Shown here one piece after another: positions 45,401-57,597 of a stretch of 64,000 nt of DNA; position 1 is the stretch's first letter, and each line of letters starts with the position of its first letter. The position numbers and the translations under genes are program-made. Source of the stretch: Iris pallida (lineage: Eukaryota; Streptophyta; Magnoliopsida; Asparagales; Iridaceae); contig JANAVB010044017.1 in assembly GCA_029216955.1 (NCBI GenBank), forward strand, positions 1,271,385-1,335,384. Reading direction: 5' to 3'. The notes beneath the pieces were generated by a model, which saw only the letters and a program-made list of their open reading frames with translations, was not told where the DNA came from and searched no databases.

Positions 45401-45959
45401 CAGAGTCCTAATGTGTTATTATTAATAAAAAATACTTAAAAATTTAAAATTTAGCGATTTATTAATTGAAATTATTTTGAGTACAAGCCGAAAGGGTTCT
45501 TCTGTCAACAAGACGTAAAAGCCTAAGCATCACGGTGCCAATTGTCTTCGGACTACCGCTAGTTTGGATCCGGTCCCTACAGCTAACCCAAGTTAATGAA
45601 TATTAATTAAATCAAATAATTACAAGTTTAAAGGCTATTTTTATCATTCCCTACTCAAATATGACCTAACATACAAGTGGCCAAACTTGGACCGAGTTCT
45701 GACCGAGTTCGGGCCAAACTCTGTTGGATATATTATATAGCTACCAGCTTGAATAAACAGCCCTATCTTCTTTTTCCTCCCAAAATAGCCGCCCCAAAGC
45801 TCCAAACCCTAATCCTAGATCCTAGTACACCTATTCTAAAGCCTCCAAACTCAATTTTTCTTGGATCTAAGGCTCTCTGAAGGCGTTCTCTACCCTTTTT
45901 TGATCTCTTGTGAGGTACATTTCTTACTTTCTTTTTCTATTTTATCATAGCTCCTAGAA
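45401..45959 (+). other. Copia spacer between pol and third ORF
   Basis: No convincing gene. AT-rich, with GGATATATTATATAGC near 45725-45740 and a CAAACCCTAATCCTAGATCC segment that resembles a plant transcript leader. It could be a secondary promoter for the downstream ORF; this is inference only. Confidence 0.4.
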
Positions 45960-46896
45960 TCTTTAAGAGGAAGAAATTGGGGATACTGATTCATCCTCAA
46001 CATCTGAGTATGAACCGGTGAATCTATTCAGTCCCTCTCGTCCTGATGACGATAAGATTACGATCCTACCCTATTTGTTTCATCTGAGATATTAACCCTT
46101 TGGTTTGATCAATTTCGGTATCGGGAAATTTGTCTGGGTAAATCAGTAAAATTTGCCATTTTCTTGGAATACTTGACTACTTTTGAAACCCTAGGACTTC
46201 ATGAATTTTTAGAAATTTTTAATCCAATTCATGATAACGCAGTTCGTATGTTTTATTTCAACTTGCAAGCAGCAGACGACTTTATCCATTCCTCTGTCAG
46301 CAGAAAGGAATTTGAATCCAATTCTGCCGACTTGAGCAAATATTTTCTAATGCCAGATAATTGTGAAGCTCTCATCGACATTACGAAGGTTCAACCTGCC
46401 GTCATGAAACTTGAGTCCTTCAAGGTTGCATTGTGTCATTCGGATTCGGTTCCCCGAAAATATTATTTGCACGTCACCTTAACCAACAATTTTATGAGTT
46501 ACATCGTATTAACATTTTATCTCTGCTACCTAAGATGGGATCCATTGACGAGATCAAATTCTTAGTATTATTTTCAATGTATCGATTTAGAATCTTGTCC
46601 CATCTCTGGAACGCCTTCAGATCTACTTTGGTCTAAAAAGTTCTCCCACCTTCCTGGGGATTCTCCACCTCCACCTCCACCTGCTCCAGTCGCAGCCCAG
46701 TAGACGCTCCAGTAGCTCTAGCCCCTGTACCTCCAGGTCATACTATTGACGAGCTCTATCAGCGGTTTGACGCTTTTATCACTCTCCATGGACAGCAGCG
46801 CCAAGCCGATATGACTTGCTTTAGTGACGCTGAGTTCCACCATATTTCTTAGGCCCAGGTCATGAGAAATGCTATCGTAGACATTCAATGGACGAT
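45960..46896 (+). pseudogene. Third ORF of the copia element (Sirevirus env-like position), first part
   Basis: An extra ORF downstream of pol, as in env-carrying Sireviruses. An acidic Ser-rich opening (about 45990-46050) is followed by FLEYLTTFETLGLHEFLEIF (46161-46220) and DLSKYFLMPDNCEALIDI (about 46335-46390). This resembles a plant-transposon-protein domain found in such ORFs. A frameshift near 46460 is followed by a short Pro-rich stretch (about 46650-46700). I see no convincing signal peptide or membrane segment, so 'env-like' describes position only. The solo LTR interrupts the frame at 46896. Confidence 0.6.
46892..46896. repeat. Target-site duplication of the solo LTR, left copy (ACGAT)
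   Basis: ACGAT at 46892-46896 is repeated at 49915-49919, a perfect 5-bp duplication. Confidence 0.9.
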
Positions 46897-49800
46897 TATA
46901 AACCCCCTAATTTATTAATTTATTTAATATTAGTCTTGTGTAAATTTTTGCTAAAATACATGTATGCATAATATTAGGAGTGTAATGCATAGTATGGGTG
47001 TAAGTTTATATGATATATATGTATGTGTGTATGTTTTGATTTATTAAGGTGTATATATTTATATATACATATATGTGGAAATATATGTGTATATAAATAT
47101 ATCTAAATTATTGTATTATTAAAAAGAGTTTTTTTAATTAGAAATAATAAATAAAATATAATTTAGTTATTAAATAGAGTAATAATAGAAAATAGAAAAT
47201 AGTTTTAAAAAGATTTTTTAATAAATAAAATGAAAAAGAAAAAGAAATGAAAAAGAATAAGAAAAGAAAAGAAAAAGAAATAAAAAAAAAGAATAAGAAA
47301 AGAAAAGAAGAAAAAAAGAAAGAAACAACAAACCACCCACCCACATAAGTGGGCAGGCCCCCCTTCCCTTTTGAGCGTTGCTGCTACAGCACGCTTATTT
47401 CCGCACCCAACCCGTGGGCAAAGCCCAATTGCTTATTAGTAATAGTAGTAGTATTAGGTTTTTCAACCAATTTGTTTTATATATAACTTCCTCCACGAAC
47501 TTCAAAACCCTAGACTTCCAAAACAAAAATTGCGGCAGAACATACCCTCTTCGCCTACGAGTTCGTTTCACCAGTGACGGAGTTGTGTGCGCGACGAACG
47601 GAGCATCGGAAGTCAGCCCCTCGTCATCCACGGAGCAGTTTTTCTACTGAAGGTACCCTACTTCCCGACGACGTAACTTTTTACTCGTAGCACCGATTTT
47701 CGATCCGTAAGATTTTCTGGAAAGTAGACTTGACCCTCTTCGAGATCCAAGTGAATTTTGAAACAACCCATTGACTTACTCAAAAAATCGAGACGAAGTT
47801 GAAGAAAAACCTGTTTTCTGTAATACTAAAAACTGTTTTAAAACGACAACTTGTCGGCCAATTTTCTTGCTGTGCATTAAAGATTTGTAGAAAGTAATTG
47901 AAAACAGTAAAAGACAACATAATCAAGATCGTAACTCATCTTATGGATCGTCGTTTCGATTAACGTGTAAAAAGTAAATTGATGTTGAATTTAAAGGAAA
48001 ACCTGTGTTAATTTATATAAAATTATGAAATTTTCTCGAACCGGACGACGTGGTCACGCACTATACACATCGAAAGACGCGTATGGACGTTGCTGACGTG
48101 TGGAAACTGACAGAACTCAGTTTTGACGCGTGTGTGTAACGAAAACAGCCTGTATCCATCAAGGTACCCCCGTATCGCCAATTTGTAAACTTTTCCCTAA
48201 CTTCGTGTACAATTCTTAAATCGAGACAAAACTTATGCCAACAGGTCCGAATTGAAATGTTGGTCCTGTGTGCCAAGTTTGGTTCGATTCTGGAAAAGGT
48301 CGACCGGAACCCCTTTTTGGCGGGCCCGCGACCCACTTAAACAGGCAATTTTGTACGCGGCTCATCGGAATCCAAAATTGGACATACCATTGAGTTCGTC
48401 TCCTCAAATTGAATCCTTAGACATGTAGTTTGACGACTTTAAATATCATAGCCTTTGGCACATATTTTGGTGCAAAAGCGGGTCCAACGACGGACATCGT
48501 TTTGACCCAAAATTACGATTTTGCCCCTGTTCCAGAATTAGACTTTTGGACAGGCGTTTCTAAGGTATATCTTATATACCGAGTATGTTTTTTATGTTTG
48601 TTTCAGCGTCTGGAGTTGTTTGGACATTGTGACGTTTCTTGGCTGACATTGTGATTTTCTGGACTTGCCACTTTGTACCATCAGGCAAGATACCTTGCCA
48701 CCTTACTCTGTGATTACTTTACTTTATTTTTCTGTTATTTATTTTCAGTTTCATATATATTGTGCTATGTTTTATATCACTGTGCGTCCGAGTCACACTT
48801 GGGTGCAAGCGACCATATCGGTTGTTCATTTGCCTTATATTATTTACTTGCATTGACTTAGTTTAGTGACCACCCATTGATGATGAGGTATTGGTATATC
48901 TTATACGGCCTTGACACGTACTTTTCCATGTATTGTGAGTCACATATAGGACACGTACTTGCATAGTCGGCCGGCCACCGATACGTATGGGGCGTGCGAC
49001 GGTTAGGAGTAACTGCCAATAGAATTGCATGCTAGTGGACTTGGCAGTTACTAAATGGTCATATGAGTCACGGATGTGACTCCATTAGGCATTGGGAGGG
49101 AAGAACAGTTTCTTGATGTATGGGCCACATTTACATACTGCTATCGTACCTGAAGCTCCGTTCGAGACACAGGTTCACCCTATTGTACTGATTCCCCCTG
49201 ACGTTCATAGAACGTTATGGACATTTTCTTACTGATTCCCTCTGACGTTCGCCGAACGTTATGGACGGATTGTACTAATTCCCGATGAGAGGGACGATGC
49301 CACTGCTATACAGCCCGGGTGCCCATATGTGAAGGATTGTTCTTTATTGCATATTCACTATAGTATGGTTAGGTACCATATTGCATACATTCCTTATTTT
49401 CTATTATGTATCACAGTTTATACGGCATGGTATTTTCTTGTATCTTGTTACGTCCCTCTGAGGACCTGGTTATCTCTCCAGGATTAGACAATTTCCCACA
49501 GGAGTACGGAGCGGCATTGGATCCATCTTTTGTGGGCGACGAGGCATTTCCCTTTGACATTTAGCTCTATTCTTATCTTCGAGGATTATTGAGACTATGT
49601 AGTGGACATCTTATGTTCTTTCATTTACTTTCTATTTTGCGGAGGTTGGACTCCGATCTTTGTGACTATTTTATATAGCTGTTTGGAGTGGGTATGTCCA
49701 CCCGGCTATCTTTTGATGCATTATTATTAGACTCTCGTTTCTTCTGTGTTGAGCTATGATGAGATTAGATACTTATATTCTGGCCTGTGATTTAATTATA

Positions 49801-49914
49801 TACATACAGCTTATGTACGTATACGAGGATTTAATATATTACAGTATTCTTCGTATATGTGCAGATGGCATGTTGCGTACTTGGTCCTAAGTATTTTGGG
49901 ATTGGGGCGTTACA
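46897..49914 (+). repeat. Solo LTR (3018 bp) of a gypsy-type element
   Basis: A single LTR with no internal region, flanked by ACGAT duplications. It starts TATAAACC (canonical TG altered to TA) and ends GGGGCGTTACA. TATA-like TTTATATATAA lies near 47476-47486, followed by a leader with CTTCAAAACCCTAGACTTCC. It shares scattered blocks with element E's LTR, for example CCCTCTGAGGACCTGG (about 49451), so it is a relative of E. Two tandem units with short palindromes ACGTTC-GAACGT lie at about 49187-49270. Product of LTR-LTR recombination. Short frames inside are not called. Confidence 0.88.
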
Positions 49915-50093
49915 ACGATGGCTCATCATCCTAATGCGCCGACGACTATCCTCCGCCACCCTGCTTTTGATGGACCTAATCTTGTGGATGATTCGACATT
50001 CGCCTTCTTCGACCCGACGACAGCTTATTTTGATCTGAGAGAGCTGCCTGCTGATGCTCAGCCTGATGTTGTTTATGGTAGTGCGGATGGCTG
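49915..50093 (+). pseudogene. Third ORF of the copia element, last part
   Basis: The frame continues after the solo LTR through APTTILRHPAFDGPNLVDD and FFDPTTAYFDLRELPADA, ending in a TGA near 50091. The junction is in frame once one ACGAT copy is discounted. Confidence 0.6.
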
Positions 50094-50535
50094 ATCAGAT
50101 GTTTTAGTCTAGTATTTTGTGTGAATTTGTCTGGTTGATGATGATAGAGTGACACTTTATTTTCATGCATTTTGGACAACTTTATTTGTAGTGACATTTT
50201 TTACTTTATGCATTTTAGACTTCTCAGTTGTAGTCGCATTTTCATCTATTATATGATTTGTTAGTTTTCATCTACTACTGATAGTTTAGTACTAGTACTA
50301 CTGATATTCCCGTTCATACTACTTGAGATGTTGACTTGTTAGTTCATATCAAATTTGGCATCTCTATTTTTTTCTTTGTTGATATGGGATTCATTAATTG
50401 CGGGGGAGTCGTATTTTGAATACATGACAAAGGGTGAGAATGAGCCTACCAAAAATTTCAAGATTTTTTAGACAAGTCAGGTATAATTTCAAAGTTCATT
50501 ATTCGTCATATTTTGGTATAGACTCAAAGTTTGTC
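50094..50535 (+). other. Copia 3' untranslated region with candidate polypurine tract
   Basis: T-rich, no gene. TTAATTGCGGGGGAGT near 50394-50410 is a plausible polypurine tract; the 3' LTR would start soon after but is cut by element E at 50536. TTGTC (50531-50535) is the presumed left target duplication of element E. Confidence 0.45.
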
Positions 50536-50996
50536 TGTAACGCTCCAGTCCAAAAATACGTAGGACTAGGAAAGTAGACATACCAGCCGTATAATAAATA
50601 TAAGTAAGCTGTAAAATACAGTAGAACCACAACGAACTAATCTCATCCATAAAATATAATAATAAAGGATATCATATCATCAACTATGAAACTGTCATTT
50701 GGTACATGTAGTTGGGCGGAGACAAATCCACTACCAACTATGAAAATAAATACATAACAAAAGAAAGATTTTGGCGAGCGAAGCGAAGAAGATCTAAGTG
50801 CAATCATCCTCAAAGGAATAGAGATGATCATAGCCACGGCTAGAACACCTGCGAAAGACAAGAGCACACACCTGGAGAGATAACCAGGTCCTCAGAGGGA
50901 CGTAACAAGACACATAATATCATGCCAATAAAACTGAATATAAATTGCTCAAATAAATAAGTCAATTGAATTATAACATGGTCTAATACACACCAT

Positions 50997-51178
50997 TGAA
51001 CTAGCGTACCATCCCCCCAACCAAACAAGGACAGGAGATGGTAAACTAATTCACGATGATGTATCTTTCCATGCTATGAATCCAATATGGTATCCGGACC
51101 CCAACAAGGTTCAATACCTTCTCATCGAAGTAGTAAGCCACACCTACAACCAAACAAGGACAAGATGTGACGAACTAA
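50997..51178 (-). other. Two conserved stem-loops in element E 3' LTR
   Basis: Minus strand. Copy one (51053-50997) has outer stem TGAATTAG / CTAGTTCA, inner stem ACCATC / GATGGT and loop GTCCTTGTTTGGTT. Copy two (51178-51130) has stem CACATCT / AGGTGTG around the same loop. The same pair occurs in the 5' LTR at 56362-56419 and 56499-56545. Loop bases match those of A-D while stem bases differ. Confidence 0.75.
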
Positions 51179-52745
51179 TCCGCGACAAGTTATTGTTTCA
51201 AGCCACGGTCAGATACAAGTACCCAAACTAAAAGTACTCATACCTAACGGATAAAGGTGCCTAACCGTTCTACGTGAAATGAAGTTAAGAACAATCCTTC
51301 CTACGCATGGGCCCTGGCTAAAATGGGATCGACATAGTCCCCCCTTGGGGCACCAGAGGCCCAATCAATAAGAGCATAACATTTCGCAGAATGCCAGTGG
51401 CCGTCAGTAATCATGGGTCATCAATCTCGTATCTCCAGCAGAGCTTCCGGGTCACAAGGGAAAGTGCATCGAAGCCAATACGCTAAGGAGTTGTCCTCCC
51501 CGCCCAATGCCTACTATGTTGTATCCACAACAGAAAATCTCTATAACCGCTAAGTCCAACTAGCATGCAATTCTATTAGCGATTAATCCTATCGCATGGA
51601 TTGTACGTACTGGCGGCCAGCCAATCACGCACGTCCGTGTTCTACATGCGACACACAACTTTGTGGTACGACGTGTCAAGGCCATGAATGAAACACACAA
51701 GGTGGTGCCTTAAATCTAGGTTTAATGTGTAAGAAAACTAATACATAGCAGGAAATATAAATGAACAGTAAGTTCTAACAGGTTTTGTCATGTATCACAG
51801 TTTATTTTGCATAAAGAAAATAATAAATAATGCATGAAATATGAGCTAAATAAATAGACAGCAAATGGCAAGGTGTCTTGCCTGGTAGTACGCCTGGTAT
51901 ACTGCAATTATCAAGGTGGCACGAACTACGACTTCGGGTAACAACTACACAAGGTGACCTCTGATGGTGGCACGAACAGTTCCATTGGGTCCAGAAGGGT
52001 CAAATTAGTTAGGGTGGACATCAGGTAGTATAGAATTGGCGAGGGAACATGAATAATGGGATTATTCACGGACGGTAGGATAATTAAAGAAATTGATTGA
52101 ATAATATATATACGATTTTAGAAAACCAAATACTTAAAGATATATTTACTAGTAAAACAATTTTGATAAATATTTGAAAACAAAGGAATAAATAGATTTA
52201 GGCTAAAACCCAAAGTTTGTATAGCCATACTTATAATAGAAACTAAACTTCATAGACAAGATGTTTTAAATAATTATTGGAAAATATTAATAACTTATTT
52301 AGGCCAGAACTATATCTTTGTCAAATAGAATATTTAGATTTAGAAAGCTATATTTTTATTATTAAGAATATGTTTTTAGGTAAATGCTTGAAAAATCGAA
52401 AATCGTTTTAGGCTAAACTGTAAGTTTGTAAAATATGATTCTTAGTCAAAAATATTTAGAAAAGACTAAAAATCTAAAGACGATTTAGGGCTAAAACATA
52501 TTCACAAAATCAAAGGAATATATAATCTTATATTTTAGCTTTAAAAACTAAATTAAATTGATAGGTAAATATTATAGTTTAAAATATGATATTGATATTG
52601 GTTACCAAATAATTGTAACAAAATATATTAATAATATTATGCTAATTGTAATGGTAATAATACTAAAATGCTATTTACATACATACATACATATTAAAAT
52701 ATAAAGTATTAAATTACACGAATATCTTCATTTCAGGAAATAAAA

Positions 52746-52789
<44 letters not shown>

Positions 52790-52959
52790 TATTAATACTA
52801 ATATTAATAATAATAATACCTAAAGCCATAGTTAATAAAAGGAGAAAAAGATGGAAAAAACAAACAACAACAAAAAATAAAACACGCAATCTTCAAAGAA
52901 ACAGAACCCAAAAGTAATAATAATAAAAATGTAAAAAAAATTATAAATTTCTGCAGAAG

Positions 52960-53860
52960 AAGAAAGATGGGAAAGGAGGGAGAGAGAAAGTGGATTAGAG
53001 AGAAGGAAGGAGAGACGGAGGGAGAGAGAGGGGTCCTCGGGGCTCACCGCTCCGGCGACGTTCGTGGTGGAGACGCGTGGAGGGAGACTCAGAGGGGCTC
53101 GGGAAGAGGAGGAGGGAGGAGACGATCGGAGCTGGAGAAGAAGCGACGGAGCTAACGTGGTGGGGCGCTCCACGGAGGCGGCGGTCAAGCGCGACTCGCG
53201 GTGGAGGTGGAGGTTCAGGCACGATCGCGAGAGCTTGGGCGCGACGGAGGGTTTTCACCATGTCCGATGGTCGGGGTTGCTCACGGCGGACGCGGGCAAG
53301 GTGCAATCGTCGAGAGCTTGGCAGAAGGGCATCGCCGGTCTGGCCGAGGTGAGTGGTGGGTGTGTTTATGATTTTGTTGGCTGGTGAATTTTGGTTATGG
53401 TAGTTCGGTGGCGGATTTTGGTGGTGGTGGGTTATGGTGGTGTAGGCGGTGATAAGATGGCAGGGGAGGAGGTTGCGGTTGCCGGAGCGGAGTCGGGACA
53501 GTGGCTGTAGTGGAGGGGATGACGTCGGTGGTGGCGGTGTGGTGACCCAGGGGGTGGCCGGGAATGGGGCAGGGAGTTGTGGTCGGTGCGAGGGAAAAGG
53601 GGTTGTACCGGTGTTTGGAAAGCCGCCGAGGAAGAGGTGGCGTTCGCGAGGTGGCGATAGGGGTGGTTCTTGCTTGGGCGGTGGTAGGAAGAGGTCGGAC
53701 TGGTCTGTAGAATTTTGGGTAGATAGGAGAGCAGGGGTTGAGTTGCCGTGTCCGGGGTGTGGACACGGGGAGGAGAAACAATGTATATGTAAAAATAGAT
53801 ATATTGGAAAGACACCCGGGGTCGGACCCGAGGCCAATCATGGCTGACACGGAAAAGATT
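52960..53860 (-). other. GC-rich, Pro/Ser/Thr-coding island inside element E LTR
   Basis: About 0.9 kb of high GC in an otherwise AT-rich LTR, lying just downstream of the TATA box on the minus strand. It keeps long minus-strand frames open (280 codons at 53837-52995 and 151 codons at 53850-53395). Composition is low-complexity Pro/Ser/Thr/Arg. It could be a transcribed LTR leader or a captured host exon; I cannot tell, and no domain is visible. Confidence 0.45.
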
Positions 53861-53922
53861 GGACAGCGAGTGGTTGTGAAAATTTATGAAATAATTATGG
53901 AGTAAACAATATGGAGGCTCCC

Positions 53923-53932
53923 CTATTTATAG
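53923..53932 (-). promoter_or_regulatory. TATA box of element E LTR
   Basis: CTATAAATAG on the minus strand, a perfect plant TATA consensus, followed by GGGAGCCTCC. Positioned to start transcription into the GC-rich part of the LTR. Confidence 0.65.
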
Positions 53933-54590
53933 GGTTGAGAAAAATCTTAGTAGATAAGGATTAGGAGTATTTAAACCCAAAAATAGATAATTCGCTAGTT
54001 AATTTAAATAATTTTTAAAACAATTCAAATCAATTCCAAATTCAATCCAATTTAAATTTAGATAAATCTAAATCCATAAATTCAAATTTGTAAATCATCA
54101 TAATTAATTTAAACAAATATCAACCATTTTAAAATATATTTTTATGAACACTAAAATTATAATAATAATTAATTTCAAAAATTACATTATTATTTAAAAA
54201 TAAACTAATAAAATATTTATGAAATACATATGTATGCACAAATAATATTTACAAAAATATACTTTTCTAGTATACCATTTTATAAGAATATTATTTATTA
54301 TTATAACTGTATAAATGGAAGGCTTTTCATAAATAAAATTCTGAACTTGGAAATTTTGGTACGATAGCTAAAAGTAATTATTATATATATTATTTTGAAA
54401 CTATAAAAATAGAAAAAAAAATTAAAAAAATGTACGCTCGCACATATTCGTACTCGTCGAGCAATTACGAAAAATAAAATTTCGCGCGCGACGTACAATA
54501 CAACTACGCGACGTACAATACATAATAAATAAAAATAATCAGTACGAAATTTATATATAAAAAATATAGTAGAAATTTAGAGGTTTTACA

Positions 54591-55900
54591 TCCTAACCAA
54601 CTTAAAAGAATTTCGTCCACGAAATTAAGAATTGGTAGAGGGGTGAGAAGGCACAAAGGGGCAGCGATGAAAAAAAATCAATTCACAACGTTCAACCAAA
54701 AGATGCATTAGGATATCGTGATTTCAATAATGGTGAGGGTAATCATGGGTTAGCGCAAGAAGGAAAATGAGTAAGGGTTAAGGTTAAAACAAGATAACGG
54801 GCAATAAAGAATATTATGGTAACAAGAGAAAATAAATTAGAGACCTTAAAGTTATGGTTTCTTGAGAGTAGGTTGGGGGCACAATTAAGAGAGCGATTAG
54901 GTTCACGCCTAAATTAAGCGATTAGAAGGTCATGATAGTAAATATAGGGCCGAGAAGAAGGACGAGTAGTTTAGGATGAAGATATAGCAGCATCGAGTGA
55001 TAATGGTCATAGTCGATAGAAGGGCAAGAGGAAGTTCTAGTATAACGCCTTCGTCCTTCTAAAACAGGTGAAGGCGAAGGCAATAAGGAGTTCAAAAGAC
55101 GATATTATCAAGTACAAATACTTGGTTCAAAGACGACCGAATAATTTCAAAGGAATTGTCAAGGCTGTCGTGGATGGAATTCTAGAGGGCAATTTTAACT
55201 ATGTCCTCATCCACGTAGAATGATAGATAAAAGTGAACCAAAGTACACTCGCTTGATCAGATCATCATGCACCGGTTCTGATTAGACAATATGTTAGTGG
55301 GTGCGACCCAATAACATATGTCTTGAACAAGCTCGATAAAGGAATAAGCTTACAAAAACTAGGCTACATTAGCATTATTAGTCCAGATAAAAGAAAACAT
55401 AGGAACGTGAGATTAAGATTGAAAGAAAGCAGAATTAGTTTAAACTCCTTACGATTCTAAGTCATATCTTATGTTGGTCTCCATACAGTCGTTCTACAGT
55501 CTTCTTGTCCAAGTCCTTGGTTGACTAGATGGATTAGGGTCCTCTAAATTCTAGAATCTAAGTAAACTTGTGAATATAGGTCACAAGGATAAAGGAATTG
55601 CTAGGTCACAAGGTATTCTACCCAACTTAAAAGAATTAAACTAATAGTGTGTGGGACAATTGAAACATGTCTATTTAATAGGGTCACCTTTCTAACCTCT
55701 AGTAAGTACGAAGGAAAGATAAGAATTCTGATAGAAGGAATCAAGCAAGATGCAATCGATGAGTCAAACGGTAGATAAAATCTAGGAAAGAGGTCAAGTA
55801 TGTGGATGAGATCCTAGACTCAAATCCTATACGCAGGCTTGTTTGGTACGGTAAAGTAACCAAACAATTTATCTTGACCTGCATGGCCACCACAAAAATA
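54591..55900 (-). other. Element E internal region, non-coding
   Basis: 1.3 kb between the two LTRs. The minus strand has GAAATTCTTTTAAGTTGGTT next to the 3' LTR (polypurine-tract position) and GTGGTGGCCATGCAGGTC next to the 5' LTR (primer-site position). No gag or pol similarity is visible in any frame. Confidence 0.7.
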
Positions 55901-57434
55901 TGTAATGCCCCAGTCCCAAAATACGTAGGACTAGGAACGTAGACATGACAGCCGTATAATAAATATACGTAAGTAGTAAAATGCAGTAGAACCACAACTA
56001 ACTAATCTCATCGACAAAATATAAGAATAACGGATATCATATAATAAACTATAAAATTGTCATTTGGTACATGTAGTTGGCGGGAGACAAATCTACTACC
56101 AACTATGAAAAGAAATACATAACAAAAGAAAAAATTTGGCGAGCGAAGCGAAGACGATCTAAGTGCAATCATCCTCGAAGAAATAGAGATGATCATGGCC
56201 ACGACTAGAACACCTGTGAAAGACAAGAGCACACACTTGGCAAGATAACCAGGTTCTTAGAGGGACGTAACAAGACACATAATATCATACCAATAAAACT
56301 AAATATAAATTGCTCAAATAAATAAGTCAATTGAATTATAACATGATCCAATACACACCATTGAACTAGCGTACCATCCCCCCAACCAAACAAGGATAGG
56401 AGATGGTAAACTAATTCACGATGACGTATCTTTCCATGCTATAAATCAAATATGGTATCCGGACCCCAACAAGGTTCAATACCTTCTCGTCGAAGTAGTA
56501 AGCCACACCTACAACCAAACAAGGACAAGATGTGACGAACTAATCCGCGACAAGTTATCGTTCCAAGCCACAGTCAGATACAAGTACCCAAACCAAAAGT
56601 ACTAATACCTAACGGATAAAGGTGCCTAACCGTTCAAAGTGAAATGAAGTTAAGAACAATCCTTCCTACGCATGGGCCCTGGCTAAAATAGGATTGGCAT
56701 AGTCCCCCCTTGGGGCATCAGAGGCCCAATCAATAAGAGCATAACGTTCCGCAGAACGCCAGTGGCCGTCAGTAATCATGGGTCATCAATCCCGTATCTC
56801 CACCGGAGCTTCCGGGTCACAAGAAAAAGTGCATCGAAGCCCATACGCTAAAGAATTGTCCTCCCCGCCCAATGCCTACTATGTTGTATCCACAAAAGAA
56901 AACCTCTATAACTGCTAAGTCCAACTAGCATGCAATTCTATTAGCGGTTAATCCTATCGCACGGCTTGTACGTACTGGTGGCCAGTCAATCACGTACGTC
57001 CGTATTCTACATGCGACACACAACTTCGTGGTACGACATATCAAGGCCATGAATGCAACACACAAGGTGGTCCCTTAAATCTAGGTTTAATGTGTAAGAA
57101 AACTAATACATAGCAGGAAATATAAATAAACAGTAAGTTCTAACAAGTTATGCCATGTATCACAGTTTATTTTACATAATGAAAATAATGAATAATTCAT
57201 AAAATATGAGCTAAATAAATAAACAGCAAATGGCAAGGTGTCTAGCCTGGTTGTACGCCTGGTGTACTGCAATGATCAAGGTGGCACGAACTGCGACTTC
57301 GAGTAACAACTACATAAGGTAACCTCTGATGGTGGCACGAACAGTTCCATTGGGTCCAGAAGGATCAAATTAGTTAGGGTGGACATAAGGTAGTATAGAA
57401 TTGGCGAAGGAACATGAATAATGGGATTATTCAC
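55901..57434 (-). repeat. 5' LTR of element E, partial (3' end portion)
   Basis: Homologous to 50536-52068. Broken at 57434 in GGGATTATTCAC, where element D is inserted; the intact counterpart reads on at 52068. Confidence 0.85.
57430..57434. repeat. Presumed target-site duplication of element D, left copy (TTCAC)
   Basis: Bases before the LTR start at 57435. The right copy lies outside the window. Confidence 0.55.
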
Positions 57435-57578
57435 TGTAATGCCTGTGGTTCGTATTACGTATTTCTGGAATACGTGTACGTATTTATTCTTGTATTGCAT
57501 GATTTTCTTGCTTAATTTTCTCCCTGGGCTTGGTTTATTCTTGGTTTGTGTTGGCTTGGTTCGGTTTGTGATTGCTCT

Positions 57579-57597
57579 TGGTTCATCATGAACCAAG
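57579..57597 (+). promoter_or_regulatory. Promoter-associated palindrome in element D LTR
   Basis: TTGGTTCATCATGAACCAA, identical to the copy in element C, located upstream of a CATTTATTAACC TATA-like segment (about 57628-57640). Confidence 0.5.

Larger units (their letters stand above)
43578..50535 (+). mobile_element. Ty1/copia (Sirevirus-like) retrotransposon, right part
   Basis: Continues the element of 1-3058: integrase C-terminus, RT, RNase H and a further ORF. It is interrupted by a solo LTR at 46897-49914 and cut at 50536 by element E. The 3' LTR is not recognised; GCGGGGGAGT near 50400 is a candidate polypurine tract. Confidence 0.8.
50536..54590 (-). repeat. 3' LTR of element E (4055 bp)
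   Basis: Aligns with 55901-57434 over its last 1.5 kb. Read on the minus strand: AT-rich upstream part, a TATA box at 53932-53923, a GC-rich transcribed part (53850-52960), an AT-rich part with a TAA microsatellite (about 52746-52790), then the conserved part with stem-loops near 51178-50997. Confidence 0.85.
50536..57434 (-). mobile_element. LTR element E, minus strand, long LTRs and non-coding core (non-autonomous type)
   Basis: 3' LTR 50536-54590 (4055 bp), internal region 54591-55900 (1310 bp), and a partial 5' LTR 55901-57434 that is interrupted by element D. Its remaining part, about 2.5 kb, must lie beyond the window. The LTR starts TGTAAAACC and ends GCGTTACA/GCATTACA on the minus strand. 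The primer-site block after the 5' LTR (GTGGTGGCCATGCAGGTC, minus strand) matches that of A-D, so E is related and perhaps mobilised by them. The internal region has no coding. Confidence 0.82.

Noticed and set aside
45401..45959. Possible copia 3' LTR here (TATA-like box and leader-like sequence)
   Set aside because: The element's third ORF continues downstream and no matching second copy or TG...CA borders were found, so it was left as a spacer.
47138..47344. Phe/Leu/Ser-rich minus-strand ORF
   Set aside because: Antisense of an A-rich AAAGAAAAG tract in the solo LTR.
52995..53837. Minus-strand 280-codon ORF, Pro/Ser-rich
   Set aside because: Low-complexity translation of a GC-rich block in the element E LTR with no recognisable domain and competing open frames on both strands. 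Kept only as a sequence island.
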